Source: Caldilineaceae bacterium (GTDB lineage Bacteria > Chloroflexota > Anaerolineae > Caldilineales > Caldilineaceae). From it: a stretch of 64,000 nt of DNA. Shown here piece by piece: positions 49,353-59,006 of the stretch. Under the pieces are notes generated by a model that was given only the letters and a program-made list of their open reading frames with translations, was not told where the DNA came from and ran no database searches. How positions within the stretch are numbered: position 1 is the first letter of the stretch; every line of letters starts with the position of its first letter. The position numbers were made by a program, and so were the translations under genes. The stretch spans positions 2,679,022-2,743,021 of the forward strand of contig OY282376.1 in assembly GCA_958295845.1 (NCBI GenBank), given 5' to 3'.

Positions 49353-52274
49353 GTGAACATCTTCCGCATTGAAGTAACCAACCATAGCGGGGAAGACGAA
49401 CCTAGGATCACGGCAGCCGCTCACCGATTGGGGATCGATTCTCTTCAGTCCTGCAACAAGACTCAACTCTATTTTCTGACAAGCAATTCAAGCGAATCTC
49501 CTAGCTCAGACCAGGTCGAAAGACTCTGTGCCCTCCTATTGGTCGATCCTGTCACCGAATCGGCCCGTGTTACCCCTCTGCCGCACACTCGCTCAGATGA
49601 CATATCAAGTCAGATCGCTTCCACTTCGGCCGATCATATCATCGAGGTGGCTCTACGCCCGGGCGTTACCGACGTGGCCGCACGCGTACTCGAGCGCGGC
49701 GCTGCTGAGTTGGGAATTCTTAGTTTAGAGGCGGCGACGGCAACGCAATATCGCCTGACCGGAGATCTGTCCGAGGAGGAACTGCACAGAGTTGCCCGAG
49801 GCCTGCTGTGTAATGACACGATTGAGCGATACAGCTTGGGGGCCGTCGAACCGGTCTTTGGGCACAGCAGCGATGCCCTTAATATTGTGGACCGAGTTCC
49901 TCTGGCGAGTTTAAGCGAGGAGGCGCTGCTCGAATGCAGTCGAAAGAGAATGCTCTCGCTCGACGCCGAGGAGATGAGGGAGATCCAGAGCTTTTATGAC
50001 GAGTTAGGCCGCGACCCCACTGACGTAGAACTGGAAACCCTGGCACAGACATGGAGCGAGCACTGCGTTCATAAGACTTTCAAATCAATCATTGCCTTCA
50101 CGCGGCAGGACTCCCGTAACCAAGCGCTCCCAGTCGAGGAGATAACGGGGCTGCTGCAGACCTATATTCAGGCCGCGACCGAAAAGGTGAATCGTCCTTG
50201 GGTTCGGTCAGCCTTCGTCGATGATGCCGGCATCATCGAGTTTGACGACAACTTTGACCTGGCCTTCAAGGTAGAAACACACAACCATCCTTCCGCTCTT
50301 GAGCCCTTCGGCGGAGCAAATACTGGCATAGGCGGCGTCGTGCGCGACATCATCGCAGTTTCGGCCAGGCCAATTGCCTGTACCGATGTCCTTTGTTTTG
50401 GGCCCCAGGACATTTCGCCGGACGAGCTCCCCGCTGGCATTCTTCACCCTGCCAGGGTTAGAGAAGGCGTGGTTGCCGGAATTGGCGATTATGGAAACAA
50501 GCTGGGCCTGCCGACCGTCAACGGCGCAGTCATATACGATGAAGGGTACCTGGGTAATCCCCTGGTCTTTTGTGGCGCGGTGGGGTTGCTTCCCAAGGGC
50601 TCTCATCCGACCAAACCCAAACAGGGAGATCGTATTGTAGTCCTGGGTGGGCGCACGGGTCGTGACGGAATCCACGGTGCTACATTCTCTTCGGCCGAGT
50701 TGACACAGGCTACGCATACGGAGTCCGGGAGCGCCGTACAGATCGGCGATCCTATTACAGAGAAGGGCTTGATCGAGTTGGTCGAAGCGGCCCGTGACAA
50801 GCGCTTATACAATGCCATAACCGACTGCGGCGCCGGCGGTCTCTCTTCAGCTGTGGGCGAAATGGGCGAGGAGCTTGGCGCTGAGATCGAGCTACAGGAT
50901 GTTCCCCTCAAGTATCCTGGCCTGACTCCTTGGGAAATCTGGCTTTCTGAAGCCCAGGAGCGCATGGTCCTTGCTGTGCCTCCTAGCAACCTCCCACTGC
51001 TGCAGGAACTTGCAGATCTCTGGGACGTTGAAATGCGCGACCTCGGCCAGTTCAGCGGCGATGGCTGGTTGCGTGTGCGCTACGGAGGCCTCGCCGTGGC
51101 AGAGTTACCGATGTCATTCCTGCATGGCGGCCTTCCCATTCCTCGGCGAACAGCCCAATACAGCGAACAAACTGTGGACTGGTCCACGGCGCCATTTACT
51201 GGACGCGACTTGCCGTCGAGGAAAGCCAAGGAGATTCTCCTCCGGATGTTGAGTCATCCTTCTGTGGCGAGCAAAGAAGGGATCGTTCGCACCTACGATC
51301 ATGAAGTCCGCGGTGGTACACTCGTCCGTCCTTTTGTCGGTCCACACATGAACGGACCAGCAGACGCGGCGGTGCTAAAGCCGCTTGGTACCTGGGGCCA
51401 TCAACGCGCCTTCACCCTAAGCGCAGGCATAAACCCGCTGCTAGGAAAGAGGGACTGCTATGCCATGGCGGTCAGCGCAGTCGACGAAGCCTTCCGAAAC
51501 GCGGTTTCAGTTGGCGCAGATCCGGATACCGTCGCGCTCCTGGACAACTTCTGTTGGGGTAACCCAACGATTCCCGATCGACTTGGCGCGCTAGTACGCG
51601 CATGTCAGGGATGTTACGACGCTGCCGTCAGCTATAATGCTCCCTTCATCTCCGGAAAGGACAGCCTTTACAATGAATTTGAAGGTCAGCCGATTCCGGG
51701 AACCCTTCTCATTTCGGCCGTTGGAATCGTACCGGACATGCGCAGAATTTGCACCTCCGACCTGAAGCAGTCGGGGAATCTCATATATCTGCTTGGAGAG
51801 ACCAGGGAGGAATTTGGAGGGTCTCTCCTCAGCCATCTCTTTGAGTGGGAAGGGGGCGAGCCGCCCGCCATGCCCAATGAGCCATTAGATCGTTATCGTG
51901 CCCTGCACGCGGCCATGCGGTCCGGGCTGATTCAGAGTTGCCACGATCTGAGCGAAGGCGGTCTTGCGGTTGCGCTGGCCGAGATGTGTATCGGAGGCCG
52001 GTTAGGCGCGGCGGTGGACATTTCAGCCGTAAGTGGAGGAGATTTCACACATCCGGTTGTCCCACTTTTTGCCGAAAGTAACGGCCGACTCTTAATGGAA
52101 GTGGCTCGTCGAGACGTGAAAGTCTTCGAGGAAAGTTTCACCGACCTGCCGATTGCGCCTTTGGGTACGGTCACTCAGACCGGAAATTTGGAGGTGATGG
52201 AGAACGGGCAGCGGCTCTTCGCCTTATCTCTGGAGGAGATCGCCACTTCTTGGCAAGGCGCTGAATTCGAATGA
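49353..52274 (+). CDS. purL: Phosphoribosylformylglycinamidine synthase, PurL with fused PurS-like N-terminus
   Basis: About 973 residues from the GTG at 49353 (AGAGGA just upstream). A GTG at 49338 abuts the terminator T-run and has no ribosome site. The first ~180 residues contain two PurS-like ferredoxin-fold segments ([10 protein letters not shown]..., and a second starting [14 protein letters not shown]). Small PurL proteins are about 740 residues and use a separate PurS; here the extra domains are fused. The catalytic part has [36 protein letters not shown] and [13 protein letters not shown], the PurL ATP-binding and structural motifs. It converts FGAR to FGAM using ammonia from PurQ, encoded next. 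Confidence 0.94.
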   Translation: MNIFRIEVTNHSGEDEPRITAAAHRLGIDSLQSCNKTQLYFLTSNSSESPSSDQVERLCALLLVDPVTESARVTPLPHTRSDDISSQIASTSADHIIEVALRPGVTDVAARVLERGAAELGILSLEAATATQYRLTGDLSEEELHRVARGLLCNDTIERYSLGAVEPVFGHSSDALNIVDRVPLASLSEEALLECSRKRMLSLDAEEMREIQSFYDELGRDPTDVELETLAQTWSEHCVHKTFKSIIAFTRQDSRNQALPVEEITGLLQTYIQAATEKVNRPWVRSAFVDDAGIIEFDDNFDLAFKVETHNHPSALEPFGGANTGIGGVVRDIIAVSARPIACTDVLCFGPQDISPDELPAGILHPARVREGVVAGIGDYGNKLGLPTVNGAVIYDEGYLGNPLVFCGAVGLLPKGSHPTKPKQGDRIVVLGGRTGRDGIHGATFSSAELTQATHTESGSAVQIGDPITEKGLIELVEAARDKRLYNAITDCGAGGLSSAVGEMGEELGAEIELQDVPLKYPGLTPWEIWLSEAQERMVLAVPPSNLPLLQELADLWDVEMRDLGQFSGDGWLRVRYGGLAVAELPMSFLHGGLPIPRRTAQYSEQTVDWSTAPFTGRDLPSRKAKEILLRMLSHPSVASKEGIVRTYDHEVRGGTLVRPFVGPHMNGPADAAVLKPLGTWGHQRAFTLSAGINPLLGKRDCYAMAVSAVDEAFRNAVSVGADPDTVALLDNFCWGNPTIPDRLGALVRACQGCYDAAVSYNAPFISGKDSLYNEFEGQPIPGTLLISAVGIVPDMRRICTSDLKQSGNLIYLLGETREEFGGSLLSHLFEWEGGEPPAMPNEPLDRYRALHAAMRSGLIQSCHDLSEGGLAVALAEMCIGGRLGAAVDISAVSGGDFTHPVVPLFAESNGRLLMEVARRDVKVFEESFTDLPIAPLGTVTQTGNLEVMENGQRLFALSLEEIATSWQGAEFE

Positions 52275-52326
52275 ACAGGCCAACGGGCAACCCCGCCGGG
52301 AAATTCGGCGAAACAGTGAGACAGCC

Positions 52327-53130
52327 ATGAAACCCTCTGTCCTGATCCTTCATGCCACGGGGACCAACCGCGATGCCGAGGCAGCCCGCGCATGTGAATT
52401 TGCTGGAGCCTCGCCCCAAATTGTACATATCAATCAACTACGTGCTGGCTCCCGACGATTCTCGGAATTTGGTATGCTGGTATTGCCGGGTGGATTCTCC
52501 TACGGCGATGCACTCGGAGCGGGCGTACGTCAGGCACTGGATCTCCGAGTATTCTTTCACGATGAACTGAGGGAGTTTATCGAGGCTGGCAAACCGGTCT
52601 TAGGCATTTGCAATGGCTTCCAGACGCTTGTCAAGGCGGGTTTCTTGCCTGGCTCCACCGATAATGGCGCACGCCACAATGATGAACCACAGTCAATGGA
52701 GCAGCGACAGGTGACGCTAACCCAGAACTCTCGCGGTCGATTTGAGTGTCGGTGGATACACTTGGCGGTGGAGCATGGGGCAAAGGCCAGTTGCCTCGCA
52801 CATCTGGAAGGGCCTGTCTTCTGCCCGGTGGCGCACGGAGAAGGCAATTTCCAGGTTTCCAGTGACGAGGCACTCAAACGACTGGAGAAGGAAGGGCTGG
52901 TAGCGTTTCGTTATGTCGACGAGCACGGATTACCGGCCAGGGGGCGCTACCCGATCAATCCAAACGGATCTGTTGCAGACATCGCCGGTATTTGTAACCG
53001 AGCAGGCAATGTTATCGGGCTGATGCCCCATCCGGAGGATCACATTGACCCGATTCAGAGTCCTCTCGGTGGAAGAAAGGGCTTAGGACTTTCAGTCTTT
53101 CAAGCGATGATGGGCCTTGCCTTTGCCTGA
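52327..53130 (+). CDS. purQ: Phosphoribosylformylglycinamidine synthase, glutaminase subunit
   Basis: 267 residues. Class-I glutamine amidotransferase with nucleophile Cys95 in GICNGFQ, an oxyanion region in [14 protein letters not shown], and the catalytic His/Glu in LMPHPEDHI. It supplies ammonia to PurL. It starts 52 bases after purL and is followed by purC after 53 bases, as part of one pur operon. It is longer than the ~225-residue PurQ of Bacillus, with an insert around residues 115-150. Confidence 0.94.
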   Translation: MKPSVLILHATGTNRDAEAARACEFAGASPQIVHINQLRAGSRRFSEFGMLVLPGGFSYGDALGAGVRQALDLRVFFHDELREFIEAGKPVLGICNGFQTLVKAGFLPGSTDNGARHNDEPQSMEQRQVTLTQNSRGRFECRWIHLAVEHGAKASCLAHLEGPVFCPVAHGEGNFQVSSDEALKRLEKEGLVAFRYVDEHGLPARGRYPINPNGSVADIAGICNRAGNVIGLMPHPEDHIDPIQSPLGGRKGLGLSVFQAMMGLAFA

Positions 53131-53183
53131 AAGGCACCCTCGAAGAGTAATGCGAATCTTTTTGTAAGAAGGAGTCGTTCAAG

Positions 53184-54173
53184 ATGGACCCCGATTTGCT
53201 GAACCAGACTTTTCCCGGACTCGACTTGGAATTTCTCGGTCCAAAGCGCAGTGGAAAGGTACGCGACATCTATGAGAGAGACAATCGGCTCATCATTATA
53301 ACTACTGACCGACTGTCCGCCTTCGATCACATCCTGGGTTTGGTTCCATTCAAAGGGCAAGTGCTAAATCAACTTGCGGCCTTCTGGTTCGAAGAAACTC
53401 GAGATATCGTCGCCAATCACTTTCTTGAATCTCCTGACCCGAACGTGACAATCGGGCGGAAGTGCCGTCCGCTGCCAGTTGAGGTAGTTGTTCGAGGGTA
53501 TATTTCGGGGGTTACTAAGACGAGCCTCTGGTATCGCTACAGCCAGGGCGAACGATACATATATGGCATGGAGTTTCCCGAAGGATTGAGCAAGAATGAG
53601 CAGCTTCCCCAACCGATTATCACGCCAACAACCAAGGCCGAAAAGGGCGGCCATGACGAACTCATCACCAGCAGGGAAATCGTGGAAAATGGTCTTGTTG
53701 ACGGTGAACTTTGGGATAGAGTCTGTACTGCCGCGTTGGCGCTCTTTGCTCGCGGCCAGGAGGTGGCAGCCCGGGGAGGTCTGCTCCTGGTGGACACCAA
53801 ATATGAGTTTGGCCTGAACGATGAGGGCGAACTCCTCCTTATTGACGAAATTCATACACCAGATTCCAGCAGGTTCTGGACGGCGACAAGTTATGAAGAT
53901 GTTCGTTCCGTCAGCGGACAGCGTAGTAGCAATGGCCAGAATGTAGTGGAACCAGAGAATTACGACAAGGAGTTCGTCCGATTAGCCTACGCCGCGCGCG
54001 GCTACATCGGTGACGGGCCTCCTGCGCCCTTGGCAGACGATCTGGCGGTTCAAGCCAGTCAACGCTACATCGGCTGTTACGAACTTTTGACCGGCAGCAG
54101 ATTTGTCGCTGGCCAAAATCCAGTTGCCGAAAGGGTGGAACGGTGTCTCAGGCAACGTTTCTTAGCGAAATAG
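53184..54173 (+). CDS. purC: SAICAR synthetase
   Basis: 329 residues. Motifs fit the longer (eukaryote-like) PurC: KRSGKVRDIYERDNRLIIIT, TDRLSAFDHILG, a RGYISGVTKTSLW segment, GLLLVDTKYEFGLN and LIDEIHTPDSSRFW. It joins CAIR and aspartate with ATP. AAGGAG precedes the ATG. It lies between purQ and purE. Confidence 0.95.
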   Translation: MDPDLLNQTFPGLDLEFLGPKRSGKVRDIYERDNRLIIITTDRLSAFDHILGLVPFKGQVLNQLAAFWFEETRDIVANHFLESPDPNVTIGRKCRPLPVEVVVRGYISGVTKTSLWYRYSQGERYIYGMEFPEGLSKNEQLPQPIITPTTKAEKGGHDELITSREIVENGLVDGELWDRVCTAALALFARGQEVAARGGLLLVDTKYEFGLNDEGELLLIDEIHTPDSSRFWTATSYEDVRSVSGQRSSNGQNVVEPENYDKEFVRLAYAARGYIGDGPPAPLADDLAVQASQRYIGCYELLTGSRFVAGQNPVAERVERCLRQRFLAK

Positions 54174-54203
54174 GAATGGCTGAGAGGTTGGGAGAGCATT
54201 GAA

Positions 54204-54707
54204 GTGGAAGCCTCAGAAAGTACGCCTCTCGTGGGCGTGATCATGGGAAGTAGCTCCGACTGGGAGCGGTGCATGAAGTTCTCTTCGGAGACATTGGCCG
54301 AGTTCGACCTGCCGCATGAGTGCAGGGTTGTTTCGGCCCATCGTACGCCCGAATGGATGAGTGAATATGCCGACCGGGCAGCTTCACGCGGTCTGGAAGT
54401 GATCATCGCGGGGGCAGGCGGGGCCGCCCACCTGCCCGGCATGGTGGCCGGCCATACATTACTGCCGGTCATTGGCGTGCCGGTTCAAAGTCAGGCCCTG
54501 AATGGTATGGACTCACTCCTATCGATCGTGCAGATGCCCGCCGGCGTACCTGTCGCTACGATGGCAATCGGCAAAGCAGGCGCCATAAACGCAGCATTGC
54601 TAGCCATCTCAATATTGGGGACTTCGAGGCCGGAGTTGCGACAGAGACTTCAGGAATATCGCGACGCGCGTGCTAACCAAGTGTTGGCTGCGCGCCTGGG
54701 CGAATAG
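54204..54707 (+). CDS. purE: N5-carboxyaminoimidazole ribonucleotide mutase
   Basis: 167 residues from a GTG at 54204 with GGGAGAG upstream. The PurE signature is complete: [24 protein letters not shown] with the catalytic His, [17 protein letters not shown], and PVIGVPVQ. It rearranges N5-CAIR to CAIR, working with PurK encoded next (10 bases downstream). Confidence 0.95.
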   Translation: MEASESTPLVGVIMGSSSDWERCMKFSSETLAEFDLPHECRVVSAHRTPEWMSEYADRAASRGLEVIIAGAGGAAHLPGMVAGHTLLPVIGVPVQSQALNGMDSLLSIVQMPAGVPVATMAIGKAGAINAALLAISILGTSRPELRQRLQEYRDARANQVLAARLGE

Positions 54708-54717
54708 GAGTAGGACC

Positions 54718-55917
54718 GTGGCTACTGCACATCGATCGCCACTAACGCCAGGCTCTACGATAGGCGTATTTGGCAGTGGCCAACTGGGACGAATGCTGGC
54801 GATGGAGGCCCGAAGAATGGGCTATCGGATTCATACATTTTCACCTGACAGGAACAGCCCAACCGGCCAGATAGCCGATTATGAGTATGCCGCGGCATAC
54901 GAAGATTCAGCAGCTGTTCACTCGTTTGCCAAAAAGGTGGACGCGCTGACTTTCGAGTTTGAGAACGTCCCTTCTTTGGTGGCAGAGATTGCTGAAGCCG
55001 AAGGTGTGCCGGTACGTCCTTCCGGTTCCATCCTCCATGCAGCCCAAAACCGACAGCGAGAGAAGTCAACGCTCAGCCGGGCTGGTTTGCCCGTTACGCC
55101 GTTTCGAGTCGTTGCAAATAGATCTGAACTGAAAGAAGCCGCGCAAGAAATCGGTTTTCCCGCCATTCTCAAAACAGCTGCATTCGGTTATGATGGTAAA
55201 GGGCAGACTAGAGTTGAGAGTGAAACGAGACTGGAACCCGCGTGGCAGTCTCTGGGCGGGCAGGTATGCGTTCTTGAAGCGCAAGTAGACTTTGAGAGAG
55301 AGCTGTCGATGGTGGCAGCGCGCGGGGTGGACGGCGACTTTGCAGCCTATCCACTCGTCGAAAATCGCCACGTAAACCACATTCTGGATATCACTATCGC
55401 GCCTGCAGAAGTCGAACCAGCCGTTGTACACGAAGCGGAGAGATTGGCCCGCCAGTTGTGCGAGTATCTTGGTCTGATAGGGATTCTCTGCATTGAATTC
55501 TTTCTCCTTCCGAAGTCGTGTAAGGGAATCGAAGCTCAGGCAGCGGAGGCGGGGTCGACCGGACGTCTGTTGACAAATGAAATTGCACCACGGCCGCATA
55601 ACTCCGGCCACTGGACAATCGAAGGCGCGGTAACTAGCCAGTTCGAGCAACAGTTGCGAACTGTTTCCGGTCTGGGCCCAGGTTCAACCAAGCAGTTGAG
55701 ACCGGCTGCCATGTTGAATCTACTCGGGGATCTTTGGCAAAATGGTGAACCGGATTGGCAGGCGTTGCTGGCTTTTTCCGATGCGAAGTTGCACCTTTAT
55801 GGCAAACACGAAGCTCGCCCAGGCCGCAAGATGGGGCACTTGACAGTGACGGCGGATACAACTTCCGCGGCTCTGGAAGTGGGACTTGCGGCGCGTGCCG
55901 CCTTGCAGCGTATATGA
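54718..55917 (+). CDS. purK: N5-carboxyaminoimidazole ribonucleotide synthase
   Basis: 399 residues from a GTG at 54718, which follows AGGAG; the longer frame runs back into purE. An ATP-grasp enzyme: IGVFGSGQLGRMLAMEARRMG at the start, KTAAFGYDGKGQ for nucleotide binding, NEIAPRPHNSGHWTIEG near the active site. It carboxylates AIR with bicarbonate and ATP. The 10-base gap to purE implies coupled translation. Confidence 0.94.
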   Translation: MATAHRSPLTPGSTIGVFGSGQLGRMLAMEARRMGYRIHTFSPDRNSPTGQIADYEYAAAYEDSAAVHSFAKKVDALTFEFENVPSLVAEIAEAEGVPVRPSGSILHAAQNRQREKSTLSRAGLPVTPFRVVANRSELKEAAQEIGFPAILKTAAFGYDGKGQTRVESETRLEPAWQSLGGQVCVLEAQVDFERELSMVAARGVDGDFAAYPLVENRHVNHILDITIAPAEVEPAVVHEAERLARQLCEYLGLIGILCIEFFLLPKSCKGIEAQAAEAGSTGRLLTNEIAPRPHNSGHWTIEGAVTSQFEQQLRTVSGLGPGSTKQLRPAAMLNLLGDLWQNGEPDWQALLAFSDAKLHLYGKHEARPGRKMGHLTVTADTTSAALEVGLAARAALQRI

Positions 55918-56017
55918 GGTTCAAACCCGGCAATAAGGCTGATGCCTTTGGCTGAGCAAATTCGGAGTGTGCGTTCTCCCGAACCGAACGCACTCTTTAA
56001 TACAAGGAGTTGCAAAT

Positions 56018-57442
56018 ATGCTTCCGTTCGATTCGCCCCGTGAAGCATGCGGCGTCTTTGGCATCAGCGCCCCCGGGAAGGACATTGCACGCCTGGCCTA
56101 TTTCGCCATTTATGCTCTGCAGCATCGAGGACAGGAGGCCGCGGGAATTGCCACTTGTGACGGCAGGACCGCCCATATACATAAAGGGCTGGGCCTCGTC
56201 TCCCAAGTCTTCAACGAGGACAATCTTCATCATCTTCAAGGGCATTTGGGCATTGGTCATACTCGTTATTCCACGACCGGATCACCCCGTCTGAACAACA
56301 CTCAGCCGTATATTCTGGAGACTCTCGACGGCCCCCTTGCCATCGGGCATAACGGCAATTTAGTGAACGCACCGAGACTTCGCCGTGAGCTGTTGGAGCG
56401 AGGCGTGGGCCTGTCTACCTCAACCGACAGCGAACTGATAATACATATGTTGGCGGGGGCACGCGGCAATTGGTCGCAACGGATTCGCCAGATGATGACG
56501 ATGGCGGAGGGTGCCTACTCTTTGGTCATCCTCACTCGCGAAGCCATTTACGGCGTGAGGGACCCTTGGGGCCTGCGACCTCTCGTGCTTGGTGAGTTTG
56601 AGAATGGTCTTGCCATAGCATCGGAGAGTTGCGCATTCGCAACTATCGGCGGCCGGGCCATTCGGGAAATCGACCCAGGCGAAATCGTTCGCGTTGACCA
56701 GGACGGGTACGAAATCATACAGGGCGTGCCAAGGGAGAAGGCGGCTTTCTGCACATTCGAACAGATATACTTTGCCCGTCCGGACAGTGTTCTCGGCGGT
56801 CGGCTTGTCCACAGGGTGCGTCAGGCCTTAGGGCGCCAACTGGCCCGCGAGTCTCCGGTAGAGGCCGATATCGTTGTACCTGTACCTGATAGCGGCACTC
56901 CACATGCAATCGGCTATGCACAAGAGAGCGGCATCGACTACAGCGAAGGTCTCATAAAGAGCCGGTACATTGGACGAACCTTTATCCAGCCGACAGACCG
57001 GCAACGCAAGGTCGGTGTGGCAATGAAATTCAACCCCCTACCCGAAAACCTGAGGGGACAAAGGGTTGTCCTGGTTGACGACTCTATCGTGCGTGGAAAC
57101 ACAAGCGGTCCGCTCGTGCAACTTCTGCGCGACGCGGGGGCCGCCGAAGTTCATATGCGCGTTGCGTGCCCGCCTATACGATACCCTTGTTTCATGGGGG
57201 TTGATATGGCAAGCCAGTCCGAACTGATCGCTGCCCATAAGAATCTGGATGAAATCAAAGAGTACATTGGGGTCGAGTCGTTAAGCTATCTGAGCGTGGA
57301 AGGCATGATGAACACTCTACGTGCGCAGGATGGCTATTGCAACGCCTGTTTCACGGGCGCCTACCCTTTCGAAACTCCAATGCTGGAAATGGAACTGGAA
57401 TTGAAGGAGAAAGAGAGATTCGCAGGGGCATTGGGCAACTGA
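56018..57442 (+). CDS. purF: Amidophosphoribosyltransferase
   Basis: 474 residues from the ATG at 56018 (AAGGAG upstream). A 10-residue propeptide precedes Cys11, the N-terminal nucleophile of the glutaminase domain (EACGVFGIS). The phosphoribosyltransferase motif is VVLVDDSIVRGNT. C-terminal YCNACFTGAYP and other cysteines match the Bacillus-type enzyme with a [4Fe-4S] cluster. It makes phosphoribosylamine, the first purine step. It lies between purK and purD. Confidence 0.95.
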   Translation: MLPFDSPREACGVFGISAPGKDIARLAYFAIYALQHRGQEAAGIATCDGRTAHIHKGLGLVSQVFNEDNLHHLQGHLGIGHTRYSTTGSPRLNNTQPYILETLDGPLAIGHNGNLVNAPRLRRELLERGVGLSTSTDSELIIHMLAGARGNWSQRIRQMMTMAEGAYSLVILTREAIYGVRDPWGLRPLVLGEFENGLAIASESCAFATIGGRAIREIDPGEIVRVDQDGYEIIQGVPREKAAFCTFEQIYFARPDSVLGGRLVHRVRQALGRQLARESPVEADIVVPVPDSGTPHAIGYAQESGIDYSEGLIKSRYIGRTFIQPTDRQRKVGVAMKFNPLPENLRGQRVVLVDDSIVRGNTSGPLVQLLRDAGAAEVHMRVACPPIRYPCFMGVDMASQSELIAAHKNLDEIKEYIGVESLSYLSVEGMMNTLRAQDGYCNACFTGAYPFETPMLEMELELKEKERFAGALGN

Positions 57443-57539
57443 CTGTTGGCGTGCCTAGACAGGAAGGAATTCGACCGTCCAGAAGACCCCTTGATTTTCA
57501 TTTTCCACTCCACACGATCCGACACTCCATGACCGTTAC

Positions 57540-58850
57540 ATGAACATTCTACTGATCGGCTCCGGTGCGAGGGAGCATGCCCTGGCCTGGAAGTTGGCGC
57601 AATCACGTCGTGTCGACCACATCTACGCAGCACCAGGGAACGGTGGAACAGCTGGGATTCCCAACTGCACTAATATTCCCATACCGGTGCACGACTCGCA
57701 GGCGTTGCGGCTCTTTGCAATCGACAACATGGTCGATTTGACGGTGGTGGGACCGGAAATACCGTTAGTGTCTGGCGTCGTTGACGAATTCGATGCTGAG
57801 GGTCTGACGATATTCGGGCCGAACAAGTCTGCTGCCCAACTTGAGGGCTCTAAGGTGTACTCCAAGGCGTTCATGAAACGGCATGGGATTCCCACTGGTT
57901 GGGCGCGTGTCTTCACAGACTTTGAAGCGGCAGCCGACTTCGTTAATGAGTTGGACGACCTCCCCGTCCTCAAGGCCAGCGGACTTGCAGGAGGTAAAGG
58001 CGTCCTATTGCCAACGAGTCGAGTCGAGGCTGTAGAACAACTGCGTGAGATGATGGTTAGTAGACGCTTTGGCGACGCTGGCTCAACTGTCCTTGTGGAA
58101 GAGCGTCTGCAGGGCCCCGAACTGTCGGTTCTTGCATTCTGTGATGGCTTGAACCTACGAGTGGTTCCTGCGGCACAGGACCACAAGCGGCTGCTGAATG
58201 GGGACAGAGGTCCCAATACAGGTGGAATGGGAGCATTTGCGCCTTCCCCGCTGGCAACAAGGGAGGTTCTGGACGCAGTTGAACACAATGTACTTCAGCC
58301 AACCTTGGTGGGAATGGCTTCGGAAGGTTCTCCCTATCGGGGGGTCCTGTACGCAGGGTTGATGCTTACCCAAAAGGGACCTATGGTTCTGGAATTCAAC
58401 TGTCGCTTTGGAGATCCGGAGGCTCAGGTCATTTTGCCCTTACTTAAGAGTGATCTTGTGGAGCTGATGTTGGCGTGTACGGATGGGAGTCTGGCAGAGC
58501 ACGACCCAGAGTGGTCAGCAGAGTCCGCAGTTACTGTGGTAATGGCCTCCGGCGGCTATCCGGACAGTTACGAGACAGGCAGGGTCATCTCAGGTCTACC
58601 CGAGCGCTTGGACGCCGATGCTAGCGCTCTTGTATTTCATGCAGGCACTAAGGTGGACGACACGCGCCTCCATGCTGAAGGGGAGCGGGAACCGGTTGTC
58701 CTCACCGATGGCGGCCGTGTACTCTCGGTCACCGCAACGGGAGCCGACTTTGGAGAGGCTGTGAGTGACGCGTACCAAACCGTTGAACAGATTCATTTCG
58801 AGGGCGCAGTGTGGCGCACGGACATCGGAATTGACTTTACTCTTTCCTAA
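57540..58850 (+). CDS. purD: Phosphoribosylamine-glycine ligase
   Basis: 436 residues, an ATP-grasp enzyme. It starts NILLIGSGAREHALAWKLAQS; nucleotide site LKASGLAGGKGV; MLTQKGPMVLEFNCRFGDPEAQ carries metal-binding Glu/Asn. It joins glycine to phosphoribosylamine. It is the last pur gene here; the stop is followed by about 155 bases to the HMG-CoA reductase gene. purM, purN, purB and purH are not in the window. Confidence 0.95.
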   Translation: MNILLIGSGAREHALAWKLAQSRRVDHIYAAPGNGGTAGIPNCTNIPIPVHDSQALRLFAIDNMVDLTVVGPEIPLVSGVVDEFDAEGLTIFGPNKSAAQLEGSKVYSKAFMKRHGIPTGWARVFTDFEAAADFVNELDDLPVLKASGLAGGKGVLLPTSRVEAVEQLREMMVSRRFGDAGSTVLVEERLQGPELSVLAFCDGLNLRVVPAAQDHKRLLNGDRGPNTGGMGAFAPSPLATREVLDAVEHNVLQPTLVGMASEGSPYRGVLYAGLMLTQKGPMVLEFNCRFGDPEAQVILPLLKSDLVELMLACTDGSLAEHDPEWSAESAVTVVMASGGYPDSYETGRVISGLPERLDADASALVFHAGTKVDDTRLHAEGEREPVVLTDGGRVLSVTATGADFGEAVSDAYQTVEQIHFEGAVWRTDIGIDFTLS

Positions 58851-59006
58851 GAGCATGCAGCGTCCTAAGAGGAATTGTCCCTGCAGGCTTTATATTCTGT
58901 CAGCGATCGGCCTTAAGCAAGATTCAAATGCCCCTGATTCGAAAGCCAACTTTCCCTCTCTGAGGTTCCCTCAATTACCAGTCAAACAGCATACACGGGA
59001 GATACC

